Shown here piece by piece: positions 15,727 to 25,286 of a stretch of 46,031 bases of DNA (its first letter is position 1; each line of letters begins with the position of its first letter). The notes under the pieces are model-generated. The model made no database searches. It worked only from the letters and a program-made list of their open reading frames with translations, and was not told the origin of the DNA. Both the position numbers and the translations under genes were made by a program. Origin of the DNA: a virus; the IMG/VR virus record IMGVR_UViG_3300036820_000643, positions 1 to 46,031 of that record. One strand, 5' to 3'.

Positions 15727-18700
15727 ATGAAGAAAGCAATACCTCTGTTCTTTGGGATAGCAACACTCGTGATCGGTCTGATGGGATCGGTCGCTCGTTC
15801 CAATGCGGCACCATATCCGACCGGCATCGGCGGTACCGGGACAGCCGCGACACCGTCAGCCGGACAGGTATTGATCGGCACCGGCGGCGGGATCTACACT
15901 CCTGCCTACCTGCTCTGCGCTGGTACATGCTCGATTTCAAGCGCGAGCGGGACTATCACGATCACCGGTACCGGCGTGGCGACGAACACCGGCAACTGGG
16001 CCGGAACGTGGCAGCTCTATAACCCAAGCGACTTTTTGAGTAGCAGCACACCCGTTGTGAATACCGTGAACGGCGGCAGCGGGACGGTGACGATCACGAG
16101 CAGCACGCTTGGCGTCGTCTGGCCCACGATCAACGGCACCAAGAGTGCGGCGTACAACATCACGGCGACGAACGGCGCCACCTCGACGGTGTCGGGCGCG
16201 ACGACGACGATCAGCGTGAGCTTGAACAACGGCAGCGCGGTGACGTGCAGTGCGAACCAGTTCCTCAACACGATCAGCGCGACCGGTACGGCGCAGTGCG
16301 GAACGATCAGCTTCCCGACGAACCCGACCTACACCGTCGCAGGGGGAACCGGCGTATCGACCTCGATTGCGACGAGTTCTACCAACACGACGACGACCGT
16401 CACTTTGAACATCAATAACGGCAGTGTGCAGACCTGTACCACCGGCCAGGACGCGAACTCGATCACCGGGACCGGAATAATCTCGTGCATCGTCGCGGTT
16501 CATACGCTGGACGGCGTAACCACCTCGACGATCAGCTTCATCGCCGCAGGCGGTACGTCCATCTCGACTACGACGAACTCAATTACGTTCACGAGCGTGA
16601 GCACGAGCACGGCGAATACGTGGACGGCGCTCCAGACCTTCACGGGTCTCACTGCCAACGGCCAAGTCACGCTCGCATCGACGACGAACGCATTGCTCAC
16701 GGTGAACGGTTCGGGCCAAGTATCGGGATATGCAGGCTCGACCTGTTCGGCGGGTCAGGCCCCGCAAGGAATATCCGCCACCGGCACGGTGCAGACGTGT
16801 ACGGCCTATCTCACGGGCAATCAGAGCGTGACGCTCACAATTTCCGGCGACGCCACGGGAACCGCTAGCGGGGCGACGAGCATCAACGATTCCATCCAGG
16901 TGACGGGGCTTCTCGGAAAGTCATTGCCTTCGCTCGCGACGGGAACGCTCGAATATACCGGCGGCGCATGGACGCTTGCGCCGATCGCGACTTCGGCAAC
17001 GTACACATTCGCCGCGGGAGCCGGAGAATCGGTATCCCAAACAACGAGCACGACCAACACCACAACGACCTATACGAATACCGGGGTTACTTCACTGAAT
17101 GGTGCGACTGGAACCGCGACGTATGCGGATAGCTGCGTTTCGGGATGCACGGTAACCACATCCACGACGGGGAGCGCGATCACTGTGACGGCCAGCTCAA
17201 ACAATGCGACTGGCACCCCGGATGCGACAGCGGTATATAACGCAACGAATACGCTCATCTCGACACAGCCGTTCATTATCACCCCCACACTTTTGGCTTC
17301 GGGATGCGTCGGATCCTCTACCGCTTCGACACTGAATGGATGCGTGCAGGCGATTATTCTCAATCAGATTTCCGTCGCAAGCGGAACCTCAATCATCTTT
17401 TCGGGATTCTTCGGCACGAGTACCTATCCGGCCGCAATCAACCTCAACACCAACGGGTTCGCCGTGCAGATTTCATGCACCGCAGGCACGGTGCTTGAAT
17501 ATGGCGGAACGCAGGCAAATGCTTCGAGCGGCGCACAGGTATTCAACTTTGGAGATCCCGCCGGTCATCCCATACTCGCAGAATTTGCGGGCTGCGATAC
17601 ATGGGGCCATACCTCCAAACTTATCGCGGGCAACACGAACACGGCCACCACGACCGGCATCTACTTCGGCGGATCGTACGGCGCGGTCGGCATCAACTAT
17701 ATGGGAAACATCAACGGCTTTGGAATTAATTATGTCGTTGGACAGAACGCCTATATGGATGCCTTCACGGGAACGAGTTCGGGCGGCAACGGAGGCGTGA
17801 TTACGCAGACCGGCAATGTAATAAACGGATCGAGCATGATAAGCGGCGTCACCAACGGATCGCTCATCCCACTCGGGGCCTACGTCTCTGGTACCGGCAT
17901 TCCGAACAACTCCGAAGTCATTGGAACGACGAGCTCGACCATCACCATGAATCAGAATGCGAATGCAACCGGAACGAGCGCGACACTCACCGTCCAATTC
18001 GGTTCTCTCGGCCAATATGACCTAGCGAATAACTCGGGAGAGCGCCCGATCGTTTCCGGCGTGTTTACCGACCCCGGCAATTCCTCGGCGACGAATGCGA
18101 TCTATATAGCCGGAGGAGGCGTGGCCGACTGGTTCTGCGTGTCCCTCGCGCTCGACGATGCTCAACTTCACGCAGGATATTCAAATGGCCTTATCGGATG
18201 CGCTCAGGTCCATATCGAGGATTCTGATTACTCCAACTACGGCGCGTACACCCCGATCTGGCTCGATTCTTCTCAGGCGACTTTCGCAGATTTTGAATCG
18301 ATCAGTGTGGCGAACGACCCAAGCGCGGCGAACACCTCGGAAGGATTTCAGACCATCATCAAGCATGGTGTGAATCTAAAGGTAGGGGGACTCTTCATCC
18401 AAAACTATAACGGCGCGACCGTCGTCAACGCGGTAGATCACTCGCTCAACAACGGCTCGGAGTCGGAGCAAATTTGCGACGTACAGACAACGAACGGCAC
18501 CGGCCTCACGAACATTGTGGCAGGCGGCGGAGGCAATACCTATTCGCAGGCGGCTGGCCTTGGATGCTCTCAGGACGTGGCGAACAGCTATACGATTAAC
18601 ATCTTCCCGAACGGCAACAACACAAACGACATCACGAGCGGCAACGCGATAGTGGCGACCTTTGACCACACGGGCGACTGGACGTTCCAAAACAACGGCA

Positions 18701-19308
18701 CAAACGGATCGGTAACGATCACGGGCACGCTCTCGGCTTCGGGCAACACGACGCTCGGCGGCACACTGAACGCGAGCAGTACGATTACGCAGGCCGGAGT
18801 GCCGGTCCTTACGACCGCCGTCACGAATTTCAATGGTTCGGCGAGCTCGACGCAAAACTATGCGAATGTCGGGAGCGGTAATGTGACGACCACAAAAGCG
18901 ACAAGTGGTGGAAACAGCACAACGACGATAAGCCTCACCGGCCAGATTCCCGCTGCGAACATCGATGCGAATATCACCTCATCGACGTGGAGCTTAATCA
19001 TCGACAATGCGACGACGACCGCTAGCACGACGAACTATGCCTCGCTCCGGACTGCAGCATCGACAAAGCTCGCATGGATGGGATGCTATGACACGGTAGG
19101 AACGACGACGCTCAATATCTTCATTCCGACAGCATTCAGTACGACGACGGTATCGAGCACCGTCAATGGATCGTTCGCGTGCGGCGGCGGAAACTCGAGC
19201 ACGCTTTCAACGGTGTTGCCCGCAGGAAGCTATCTCGATGTGGAAGTGTCTTCGACGGCCGGAACGCCTGTCGCGACGTTCCTCTACATTGATTCGACCA
19301 CGCAATAA
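15727..19308 (+). CDS. Large exported Ser/Thr-rich fibre-like protein, 1193 aa
   Basis: The protein opens with a signal peptide: KK, a hydrophobic core, and RSNA before APYP. It continues with GIGGTGTAATPSAGQVLIGTG, a phrase typical of tail-fibre repeats, and long Ser/Thr/Gly-rich beta repeats to about residue 500. Residues about 520-980 look like a beta-helix, with LNTNGFAVQI and GIYFGGSYGAVGINYMGN. Residues about 699-757 hold a small beta module shared with the head-tail connector at 25312. The C-terminus has cysteine-containing beta repeats. Probably a receptor-binding or cell-surface adhesin. Confidence 0.7.
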   Translation: MKKAIPLFFGIATLVIGLMGSVARSNAAPYPTGIGGTGTAATPSAGQVLIGTGGGIYTPAYLLCAGTCSISSASGTITITGTGVATNTGNWAGTWQLYNPSDFLSSSTPVVNTVNGGSGTVTITSSTLGVVWPTINGTKSAAYNITATNGATSTVSGATTTISVSLNNGSAVTCSANQFLNTISATGTAQCGTISFPTNPTYTVAGGTGVSTSIATSSTNTTTTVTLNINNGSVQTCTTGQDANSITGTGIISCIVAVHTLDGVTTSTISFIAAGGTSISTTTNSITFTSVSTSTANTWTALQTFTGLTANGQVTLASTTNALLTVNGSGQVSGYAGSTCSAGQAPQGISATGTVQTCTAYLTGNQSVTLTISGDATGTASGATSINDSIQVTGLLGKSLPSLATGTLEYTGGAWTLAPIATSATYTFAAGAGESVSQTTSTTNTTTTYTNTGVTSLNGATGTATYADSCVSGCTVTTSTTGSAITVTASSNNATGTPDATAVYNATNTLISTQPFIITPTLLASGCVGSSTASTLNGCVQAIILNQISVASGTSIIFSGFFGTSTYPAAINLNTNGFAVQISCTAGTVLEYGGTQANASSGAQVFNFGDPAGHPILAEFAGCDTWGHTSKLIAGNTNTATTTGIYFGGSYGAVGINYMGNINGFGINYVVGQNAYMDAFTGTSSGGNGGVITQTGNVINGSSMISGVTNGSLIPLGAYVSGTGIPNNSEVIGTTSSTITMNQNANATGTSATLTVQFGSLGQYDLANNSGERPIVSGVFTDPGNSSATNAIYIAGGGVADWFCVSLALDDAQLHAGYSNGLIGCAQVHIEDSDYSNYGAYTPIWLDSSQATFADFESISVANDPSAANTSEGFQTIIKHGVNLKVGGLFIQNYNGATVVNAVDHSLNNGSESEQICDVQTTNGTGLTNIVAGGGGNTYSQAAGLGCSQDVANSYTINIFPNGNNTNDITSGNAIVATFDHTGDWTFQNNGTNGSVTITGTLSASGNTTLGGTLNASSTITQAGVPVLTTAVTNFNGSASSTQNYANVGSGNVTTTKATSGGNSTTTISLTGQIPAANIDANITSSTWSLIIDNATTTASTTNYASLRTAASTKLAWMGCYDTVGTTTLNIFIPTAFSTTTVSSTVNGSFACGGGNSSTLSTVLPAGSYLDVEVSSTAGTPVATFLYIDSTTQ

Positions 19309-20285
19309 TGAACAAGAGATATGCTAAATATCTTTCGGTAGTCGCAGCGATATTCCTCGGCTTTTTTCTTGCTGCTCCGGCATCCGCGACGATCACCAGC
19401 ATCACCGGCGGAACGACCACGACATCCGGCGGCAATACGATCGTCACGTTCACCTCGAATGCAACCGCTACCGTCACCGGAACCGGAAATATTAGCGTAC
19501 TCGTCGTAGGCGGCGGCGGTGGAGGCGCACAGTCAACAAATCAAAACGGCGGCGGTGGAGGCGGTGGAGGCGTTATTGCAACGACATCATTCGCGGTGAC
19601 ATCAACCGCATACACCGTCGTCATCGGAGCTGGCGGTCCGGCTGCAACAACGACGGCCTATCAGCCCAATGGTGCGACGTCTTCATTCAGCTCATTAATA
19701 GCTCAAGGCGGCGGCGCTGCGGGTATCGTCGATGCGGAAGGTAACGGACAAAACGGTGGATCTGGCGGTGGTGGAGGCGGTGGTGATTCGTTAGCACCGA
19801 CCGGTGGATCTGGCGTTGCAGGACAGGGAAATGCCGGAGGGAGCGGCCGCATCGGATCTGGTGGCGCAGGATCCGCGAACGGTTATAACTCCGGCGGCGG
19901 CGGAGGGGCAAATGCAGTTGGAGGCAATGCCGCCGCAACAACATCTGGCGCTGGAGGAAACGGAACATCGAGCAGTATCTCTGGATCATCGGTTGTCTAC
20001 GGCGGTGGTGGAGGCGGTGGTGCAGATGATTTTCGCGTGACGTCCGGATCGGTCGCGGCAGGAGGAACGGGCGGAGGCGGCGCGGGTGCGTATGAAAGCG
20101 GTGGTACAACATTCATTGCTTGTACGGCAGGAACGAACGGTCTCGGCGGTGGTGGAGGTGGAGGAGGAAATCGATCGAGCACCGCAGCGTGCGCCGGTGG
20201 AAACGGTGTCGTTATATTGAGCTATCCGACCTATGTCGCCCCGACAGTCGCGGGCATGACGTTTCACTGGGTCAACAATAATTAA
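19308..20285 (+). CDS. Exported glycine-rich protein, phage adhesin-like
   Basis: A 325-residue protein. The signal peptide MNKRYAKYLSVVAAIF..APASA is followed by a beta domain (VLVVGGGGGGAQ) and long polyglycine runs with GGGGGG repeats. These resemble Gly_rich_2 domains and the polyglycine-sandwich adhesins of some phage tips. Its ATG overlaps the previous stop as TAATG. The DNA is a dense GGN repeat region, so recombination or assembly error here is possible. Confidence 0.7.
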   Translation: MNKRYAKYLSVVAAIFLGFFLAAPASATITSITGGTTTTSGGNTIVTFTSNATATVTGTGNISVLVVGGGGGGAQSTNQNGGGGGGGGVIATTSFAVTSTAYTVVIGAGGPAATTTAYQPNGATSSFSSLIAQGGGAAGIVDAEGNGQNGGSGGGGGGGDSLAPTGGSGVAGQGNAGGSGRIGSGGAGSANGYNSGGGGGANAVGGNAAATTSGAGGNGTSSSISGSSVVYGGGGGGGADDFRVTSGSVAAGGTGGGGAGAYESGGTTFIACTAGTNGLGGGGGGGGNRSSTAACAGGNGVVILSYPTYVAPTVAGMTFHWVNNN

Positions 20286-20289
20286 AACC

Positions 20290-20421
20290 ATGTACGGCTT
20301 TTCCGGATACGGCACCAATGCATACGGCTCGGAACGCCAGGGCCTCCTCGCCCCTGTCGTGAGACTCGCTATGCGCATTGTGCAGAACGGCTATAACGTT
20401 GTTATGGCGCTCACGCTCTAA
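20290..20421 (+). CDS. Small Tyr/Gly protein, 43 aa
   Basis: A 43-residue peptide, MYGFSGYGTNAYGSERQGL and a hydrophobic tail. I associate this MYGYxxYG...YGSxRQG pattern with tiny conserved genes in fibre clusters of metagenomic phages. It starts four bases after the glycine-rich gene, with leader ttaaaacc. Probably structural; function unknown. Confidence 0.5.
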   Translation: MYGFSGYGTNAYGSERQGLLAPVVRLAMRIVQNGYNVVMALTL

Positions 20422-20445
20422 GTTAAAAATCATCACTCTCTAACT

Positions 20446-20787
20446 ATGATCCTCCAACCTCAGATCGTCGGCCAGGGCGATTACGGATATGAACTTCCTT
20501 TCACGCTTCAGGACGGAAACGGAAACGCCGTAAACCTGAGCGGCGCGGCGCTCGTCATCAACGTGCAGGACAGCCAGGATGCCTCGGATGAGTTGCTGTT
20601 TAGCGGTTCAATGACCGTAGATAATGCTTCAGCCGGAACGTGCCACTACACCGTCGCACAGAGCAATTTTCCGAGTCCCGGAACGTTCCTTGCACAGATC
20701 ACGGCCACGTGGTCAGAGACGGAGCAGCACACATGGACGGGCATCAAGATCATCGTCGAACCGCAGCTACCGAAGACGAACAACTAG
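20446..20787 (+). CDS. BppU-like baseplate N-domain protein
   Basis: A 113-residue immunoglobulin-like beta protein. The pattern FTLQDGNGNAVNLSGAALVINVQD, a central turn, and FLAQITATWSETEQHTWTGIKIIVEP match the N-terminal domain of BppU-type baseplate proteins. The protein is only this domain, so it may be a linker or decoration unit. Confidence 0.65.
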   Translation: MILQPQIVGQGDYGYELPFTLQDGNGNAVNLSGAALVINVQDSQDASDELLFSGSMTVDNASAGTCHYTVAQSNFPSPGTFLAQITATWSETEQHTWTGIKIIVEPQLPKTNN

Positions 20788-20801
20788 AAACGAACAACTA
20801 G
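20776..20801 (+). repeat. Tandem 12-base repeat
   Basis: acgaacaactag occurs twice (20776-20787 and 20790-20801), the first copy containing the stop codon of the BppU-like gene. It probably arose by a small duplication and is the spacer before the next gene. Confidence 0.7.
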
Positions 20802-20805
20802 CCTT

Positions 20806-20976
20806 ATGTCAGAGCACCTCAAGTCCACCGCTTACGAAACCGTCAGATGCTCCGGTTGTCCCAACCTCATCAGCCGCAGGCCTGGCGTAAGAAATCCGAT
20901 GTGCGTCGATTGCAAACGGAAGCACGCGAACGACCGCTGGAATTCCCGCAAAGACGTCTACCGGAAGCGCAAATGA
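20806..20976 (+). CDS. Small zinc-finger protein, 56 aa
   Basis: A basic 56-residue protein with CSGC and CVDC pairs 16 residues apart, followed by KRKHANDRWNSRKDVYRKRK. The layout resembles HNH-type or ribosome-associated small zinc proteins, without an HNH motif. It is an isolated regulator-like gene in the fibre block. Confidence 0.55.
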   Translation: MSEHLKSTAYETVRCSGCPNLISRRPGVRNPMCVDCKRKHANDRWNSRKDVYRKRK

Positions 20977-21018
20977 CTATACACATCAGCACCGCCTTGT
21001 AAATAAATGACCCCTTGC

Positions 21019-21024
21019 TAACCT
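21019..21024 (+). promoter_or_regulatory. -10 box TAACCT, leaderless promoter
   Basis: TAACCT lies exactly six bases before the ATG at 21031. TTGTAA, 16 bases upstream, could be its -35. There is no Shine-Dalgarno element. Confidence 0.4.
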
Positions 21025-21030
21025 ACAAGC

Positions 21031-21585
21031 ATGAACAACAAATCACTTTTTGCGGGAGTGATCGCTCTCTTGATCGTGGGCGGTTTGGTCGGTGGGTATG
21101 TGGCATATAAATTAGCACCCGAACTCGGCGGAGATTTCGCCGGCGGAATCGTACCGTCAACTCTCGAAACAGGCAGCGCGAGCGGAGGTCTCACGGGCAA
21201 TGGCTCTATCCAGCCGGTCGGATCGTTCGCCTATGACGCGGCAAATGGCCTCTCCATCGGCGGTTCTGACCAATACCACGGCCTCTCGGCATATGTGACC
21301 GCATCCGGCACTCCGGCAGCGGCAGTGACGCTCGGCCCTCTCGGCGCGACGACTTCGACGGCGACGACTTCGGTTACGGTGCCCGAAGCAGCGGGCCTCA
21401 CGATTGGCGCGATCTGCAGCGGCAGTTCCGCGACGACCACAGTCAATGTGTCCGGTTGCTTGCTCGCGACAACGAATGGCGCGACGGGGACAGCGACGAT
21501 CTACTACAACAACGGGACGGGAGCTGCGCTCTCGGTGCCGACCTCGACGGTGTTCCGAATTTCGTTCGACGAGCTTCCGTACTAA
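21031..21585 (+). CDS. Membrane-anchored Thr/Ser-rich surface protein, 184 aa
   Basis: An N-terminal hydrophobic segment (SLFAGVIALLIVGGLVGGYVAYKL) looks like a signal anchor. It is followed by a Gly/Ser/Thr-rich exterior of short beta repeats, ATTSTATTSVTVPEA and TATIYYNNGTGA. I have seen this protein type in candidate-phyla genomes and their phages. It is the third exported product in the fibre block and the last before head maturation. Its putative promoter is leaderless, so it may be expressed separately, perhaps in the lysogen. Confidence 0.6.
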   Translation: MNNKSLFAGVIALLIVGGLVGGYVAYKLAPELGGDFAGGIVPSTLETGSASGGLTGNGSIQPVGSFAYDAANGLSIGGSDQYHGLSAYVTASGTPAAAVTLGPLGATTSTATTSVTVPEAAGLTIGAICSGSSATTTVNVSGCLLATTNGATGTATIYYNNGTGAALSVPTSTVFRISFDELPY

Positions 21586-21604
21586 ACCTTACCTACCTTT
21601 CTCG

Positions 21605-23395
21605 GTGGATGAACAACTAAAGACATTTTCAAAAGAGATCGCGCTTCAAGTGAAAACTGCGCTCGGCGCGCAATCAGTTGAGGACCTTGTAAAAGCGATC
21701 AAAGCGTCCGGCGATGACCGGACGTTTGAAGTTGTGATGAGCACGTCCGACGAAGACCGCCAGGGCGACGAGCTCGACCAGTCAAAGTGGGATCTCAAGT
21801 ATTTCGACCTGAATCCGGTTGTCCTCTGGGCGCACAACTACGGCGGATTCCCAATTGGTATCGTCACCGACATCCAGATCGAGGGCAACAAAGCCGTCGC
21901 CACCGGCAAGTTCGCGCCGGAAGGGGTCAATCCCGAGGCGGACATGGCGTGCGCGCTGTATCAACAGAAGATTCTCCGCGCAGTCTCTCCGGGCTATATC
22001 CAGAACGACGACGGTACGCGGGAATTGCTTGAGATAAGCTTCTGTCCCGTTCCCGCCGGTAAATTTGCGCTGTCATTGCGCCAGGTACGCGCGCTCGGGG
22101 TATCCACCCGCGAGCTTGTCACCAAGGGCTTTTTCTATGAAACGAAGGGCGCGGTCCCGTACAAGGATCACGGCATGGCTGATCCTGATACCGCATGGGA
22201 TGGCCCGGCAGAGGAAAAAGATTGCGGCGATGATCTTGGAAAGCTGAAAAGCATCTGCGCATGGTTCGATTCCGAGAACTCGGATGTGAAGTCAGCCTAC
22301 AAGCTCCCCCATCACCGCGCCTCCGATCTTAAAGCAGTTTGGAAAGGAGTGGCAGCAGCGGCAGCCGCCTTACAAGGTGGCCGAGGGGGAGTTGACATTC
22401 CCTCCGGCGACGTTGCCGCCGTGAAAGCCCATCTCGCCAAACATTACGCTGAATTCGGAAAAACTCCGCCATGGGAGGAAAAATCCGAAAAGTCGCCACA
22501 CATCGGCGACACCTGCGAATTGGAAGACGGCACACCGGGGATACTCGCAGACAACGACAAGAATCCCGGAACCCTCATCTGTGTCCCCTCCAAATCAACT
22601 AAATCAGAAAACATGAACGACGAACTCAACAAGAAATTCAAAACAGAAAACGAACGGCATGGCAAAGCATTTGCTAAGGCCATTGATGAGTTCAAGGGCA
22701 TCGATGAATTCGAGAAGTCCATCGACGGCGAACAGGAGGACCATCTTGAGAAGTGCATGAAGGCCATCGACGAGGGCTACGAGCTTCAGGACCAGAAGAA
22801 ATCCATCGACGAGTTCAAATCAGCCATCCAGGCCGAGCACCTCACGCACGTGAAAGCGTGCGACAAAGCGATCGACGAGTTCAAGTCGGATCACGCAGAA
22901 GCCGACGGTGATGACGAGCGCCAGCAGGCCATCGACAAGTTCACGAAAGCGATCGGCACAGAACTTGATCGCCACGAGAAAGCGCACGAGGAGCTGCTCA
23001 AAGAGGAAACGGGCGAAGGCGACGATGAAGAGAAGTCCGTGCAGGAACTCGTCACGAAGATCGGCAGGCAGATTTCCGCGAAGAACAAGGAGAAATTGAA
23101 AGCCATCTTGGAAAAGATGGATTCCCACCACAACGATGTCACCGCGGCCCTCAAGGAGCTTATCGGCTCCGAAGACGGCGGCGGAGGGGAGGAACCTTCC
23201 CCGAAGCCGAAGGACGATGAGTCCGAAGGCGACGAGAAGGCCCTGAACTCAAGGTCGAGCACCTCAGGAGCAAGCGCGGACTTGGAGGCCTACCTCCTCG
23301 GCCAGCGGCTCGTGAGGCAGGTCAAAACTGCTTCGGAGGATGCTCTTCGCCAATTCAAAGAAAAGATTCGGCTGGCGCGCACTTCGGGCAGATAG
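21605..23395 (+). CDS. Prohead protease fused to XkdF-like and scaffold regions
   Basis: A 596-residue protein from a GTG start 20 bases after the previous stop. Residues about 38-160 resemble HK97-type prohead protease: LWAHNYGGFPIG (H77) and RAVSPGY (S128). Residues about 185-290 form a module seen after phage proteases (YKLPHHRA, GVAAAAAALQGGRGGVDIP, AHLAKHYAEFGKTPP). The rest is an acidic helical scaffold with repeated AIDEFK units, ending SGASADLEAYLLGQRL. Such fusions let the protease cut capsid and scaffold during maturation. Confidence 0.82.
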   Translation: MDEQLKTFSKEIALQVKTALGAQSVEDLVKAIKASGDDRTFEVVMSTSDEDRQGDELDQSKWDLKYFDLNPVVLWAHNYGGFPIGIVTDIQIEGNKAVATGKFAPEGVNPEADMACALYQQKILRAVSPGYIQNDDGTRELLEISFCPVPAGKFALSLRQVRALGVSTRELVTKGFFYETKGAVPYKDHGMADPDTAWDGPAEEKDCGDDLGKLKSICAWFDSENSDVKSAYKLPHHRASDLKAVWKGVAAAAAALQGGRGGVDIPSGDVAAVKAHLAKHYAEFGKTPPWEEKSEKSPHIGDTCELEDGTPGILADNDKNPGTLICVPSKSTKSENMNDELNKKFKTENERHGKAFAKAIDEFKGIDEFEKSIDGEQEDHLEKCMKAIDEGYELQDQKKSIDEFKSAIQAEHLTHVKACDKAIDEFKSDHAEADGDDERQQAIDKFTKAIGTELDRHEKAHEELLKEETGEGDDEEKSVQELVTKIGRQISAKNKEKLKAILEKMDSHHNDVTAALKELIGSEDGGGGEEPSPKPKDDESEGDEKALNSRSSTSGASADLEAYLLGQRLVRQVKTASEDALRQFKEKIRLARTSGR

Positions 23396-23415
23396 ACCTT
23401 TCCCACAACAAATCA

Positions 23416-24642
23416 GTGGAACAAAAAGAAATCTTGGAAGCAGTCTCAAAGACCGTTTCCGAAGGGTTTAACGACTTCATGGAGAAGTCCCTCGTCCCGA
23501 CGATGGAGGACATCTCCGTAAAGAATGCCCGCAAGGTTGTCGAGATGGCGCTTATCGAGCGATCGGTAAAGGGCCGCGACATCACCGGGCTCGACACGGA
23601 ACAGAAGATCAAGTTCGCCAAACAGGTCCAGTCCGTCTTCCGGGGCAACCGGGATGGCGCATTGGTCATGAAAGCGAACGAGGCGCTCATCGAAGAGCAG
23701 GACAATCGTGGAGGCTACTTGGTTGAACCGGAAGTTGCGGCAGCGATCCTTCGTATCGCCGCTTCAGTCGGAACGATCATGAAGCAGTGCCAGCAATGGC
23801 CGATGAAGACCGATGAATTGGGCATCCCCAATTACACCGGCTCATTCCTGACCGGCTCTTATGTCGGCGTCGATCTTCCCGGCACGGTCACCGGACTCAC
23901 GTTCGGCCAGGCCGTCCTTATTGCCCGCAAGTGGCAGCTCGCGTTCACCGTTGGCAACGACCTTTTGGCCGATGCTTCGGTGCAGCTCGCGGACTGGCTT
24001 ATGGCGATGGCAGGCGAGGCGCTCGCGAACATGGTTGACCAGCAGGGATTCGTCGGCGGTACCGTTACCACCGCTCCGGGTCCTTTCGTCGGCATCCTGA
24101 ACACCGCGAACGTGAACACGTACACGATGAAGGCTAGCAACAGCCAGACCACGTATGCGTCGTTCAATCCGGTCACCGATGCCGCCAACGTCATCGCGAC
24201 GTTGGAGGAATCGATCTTGGATGGCGCCGCATGGTTCATGCACCGCACCGTCTGGGCCGGCATCCGCTCCGCGCTTGCTTCGTCCTCGGGCCTTCCGTTC
24301 CTGTTCCTCTCCGGAGCAGGCAAGGAACTCGATGACCAGCCGGGAGGCGGACCGATCCGTCCTGCAGGTTCGATGGCCGGTTATCCGGTCTACACGAACC
24401 GCTGGCTCCCCGCAACCACCGTTGTCTCGCAGACGGGCACCGCATTCATGATCTTCGGAAATATGAAGGCGTGCGCGTTTGGCGACAAGGGTGATATGCG
24501 CGTGGCCCAGTTCGATTCCGGTTCGTTCGGCGGCAAAGAGGTGGCTCTTTCCGACCAGCGCGGCATCGTCTACAAGCACCGCCACGCTTTCGTGGTCGTG
24601 CTCCCCAAAGCGTTCACCGTCATCTATACGGCGGCGTCCTAA
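23416..24642 (+). CDS. Major capsid protein, HK97 fold
   Basis: A 408-residue protein. A helical delta domain (about 1-90) is followed by ALIEEQDNRGGYLVEPEVAAAILR, the typical join to the mature capsid and likely cleavage zone. P-domain and A-domain features follow: SVGTIMKQCQQWPM, ADWLMAMAGEALANMVDQQGF, then AGYPVYTNRWLP, and the ending FAVVLPKAFTVIYT-like strand. GTG start after an A/C-rich leader. It directly follows the protease-scaffold gene as expected. Confidence 0.9.
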   Translation: MEQKEILEAVSKTVSEGFNDFMEKSLVPTMEDISVKNARKVVEMALIERSVKGRDITGLDTEQKIKFAKQVQSVFRGNRDGALVMKANEALIEEQDNRGGYLVEPEVAAAILRIAASVGTIMKQCQQWPMKTDELGIPNYTGSFLTGSYVGVDLPGTVTGLTFGQAVLIARKWQLAFTVGNDLLADASVQLADWLMAMAGEALANMVDQQGFVGGTVTTAPGPFVGILNTANVNTYTMKASNSQTTYASFNPVTDAANVIATLEESILDGAAWFMHRTVWAGIRSALASSSGLPFLFLSGAGKELDDQPGGGPIRPAGSMAGYPVYTNRWLPATTVVSQTGTAFMIFGNMKACAFGDKGDMRVAQFDSGSFGGKEVALSDQRGIVYKHRHAFVVVLPKAFTVIYTAAS

Positions 24643-24785
24643 CGTTCTTATCCGCTTCCGGCTTGCGCTCATTCCAAACCGCGAGCCGGAACGGATGGGG
24701 TAAATAAACCGCCCGTCGAAGCGCGCAAGCGTTTCGTCCCTTCCGAATAAAGTCGAGGGAAGGCAGGGGCCAACAATCAATAACC
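24643..24785 (+). promoter_or_regulatory. Triple-hairpin intercistronic region after capsid gene
   Basis: Three hairpins follow one another. TTCCGGCTTGCG (24656-24667) pairs with CGCGAGCCGGAA (24680-24691), 12 bp with one G-U. CGAAGCG (24717-24723) pairs with CGTTTCG (24730-24736). CCTTCC (24739-24744) pairs with GGAAGG (24758-24763). None has a U-run, so mRNA processing or stabilisation of the capsid transcript is more likely than termination. Confidence 0.6.
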
Positions 24786-25241
24786 ATGCGTTTCAGTGCA
24801 TACGACGACATCCATCAGGTGTCAAGCATCGTCCCGCAGAGCGTCTCGGGTGGGAGCGCCGTGGACGGCGTTTCCGTCGATACCGAAGGGTATGACAACG
24901 CCAAGCTCCACGTGTACTCGGCCGAGGCTTCGGGTTCTCCGTCCGCCGCGTCGCTCGCAGTCACGCTCCAGGAGAGCTTGGACGGCTCGACGAATTGGGC
25001 GAACGCGCTCGACAACACCGGGACCGTCATCGGCTTCACTCTTACCGGTCTCCAGGCCGCAGCAGGAGTGAATGCCGCCCGCATCGAAGGCCTCAACCTT
25101 AATCGGAAGCGGTATCTTCGCATCGTGGTGACGCCGACCTTCACCGGCGGCACGTCGCCCGCGGTGCTCGCTTATGGCGAGATCGTCTTCGGCGGCGGGG
25201 CACAGCAGCTCCCCGTCACGACGACAAATTCGAACACCTAG
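24786..25241 (+). CDS. Head decoration or minor structural protein, 151 aa
   Basis: A 151-residue beta-rich protein. TVTLQESLDGSTNW-type phrasing (LAVTLQESLDGSTNWANAL) and RYLRIVVTPTFTGGTSPAVLAYGEIVFGG are typical of a phage structural family encoded directly after the capsid gene and probably coating the head. Both sides carry strong RNA hairpins, so its dosage may be tuned separately. Confidence 0.65.
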   Translation: MRFSAYDDIHQVSSIVPQSVSGGSAVDGVSVDTEGYDNAKLHVYSAEASGSPSAASLAVTLQESLDGSTNWANALDNTGTVIGFTLTGLQAAAGVNAARIEGLNLNRKRYLRIVVTPTFTGGTSPAVLAYGEIVFGGGAQQLPVTTTNSNT

Positions 25242-25256
25242 TTCGAACCTTCGTCC

Positions 25257-25286
25257 CGTGGCTCTTCCGGTGAGGTAAGAGCCACG
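25257..25286 (+). other. Perfect 10-bp hairpin after decoration gene
   Basis: CGTGGCTCTT (25257-25266) and AAGAGCCACG (25277-25286) flank the loop ccggtgaggt. No U-run follows. It stands 25 bases before the connector ATG. Probably an RNA processing or partial attenuation signal. Confidence 0.7.

Noticed and set aside
19687-20112. Leftward His/Arg-rich reading frame
   Set aside because: It is the reverse reading of the GGN repeats in the glycine-rich gene, which forces His, Arg and Pro.
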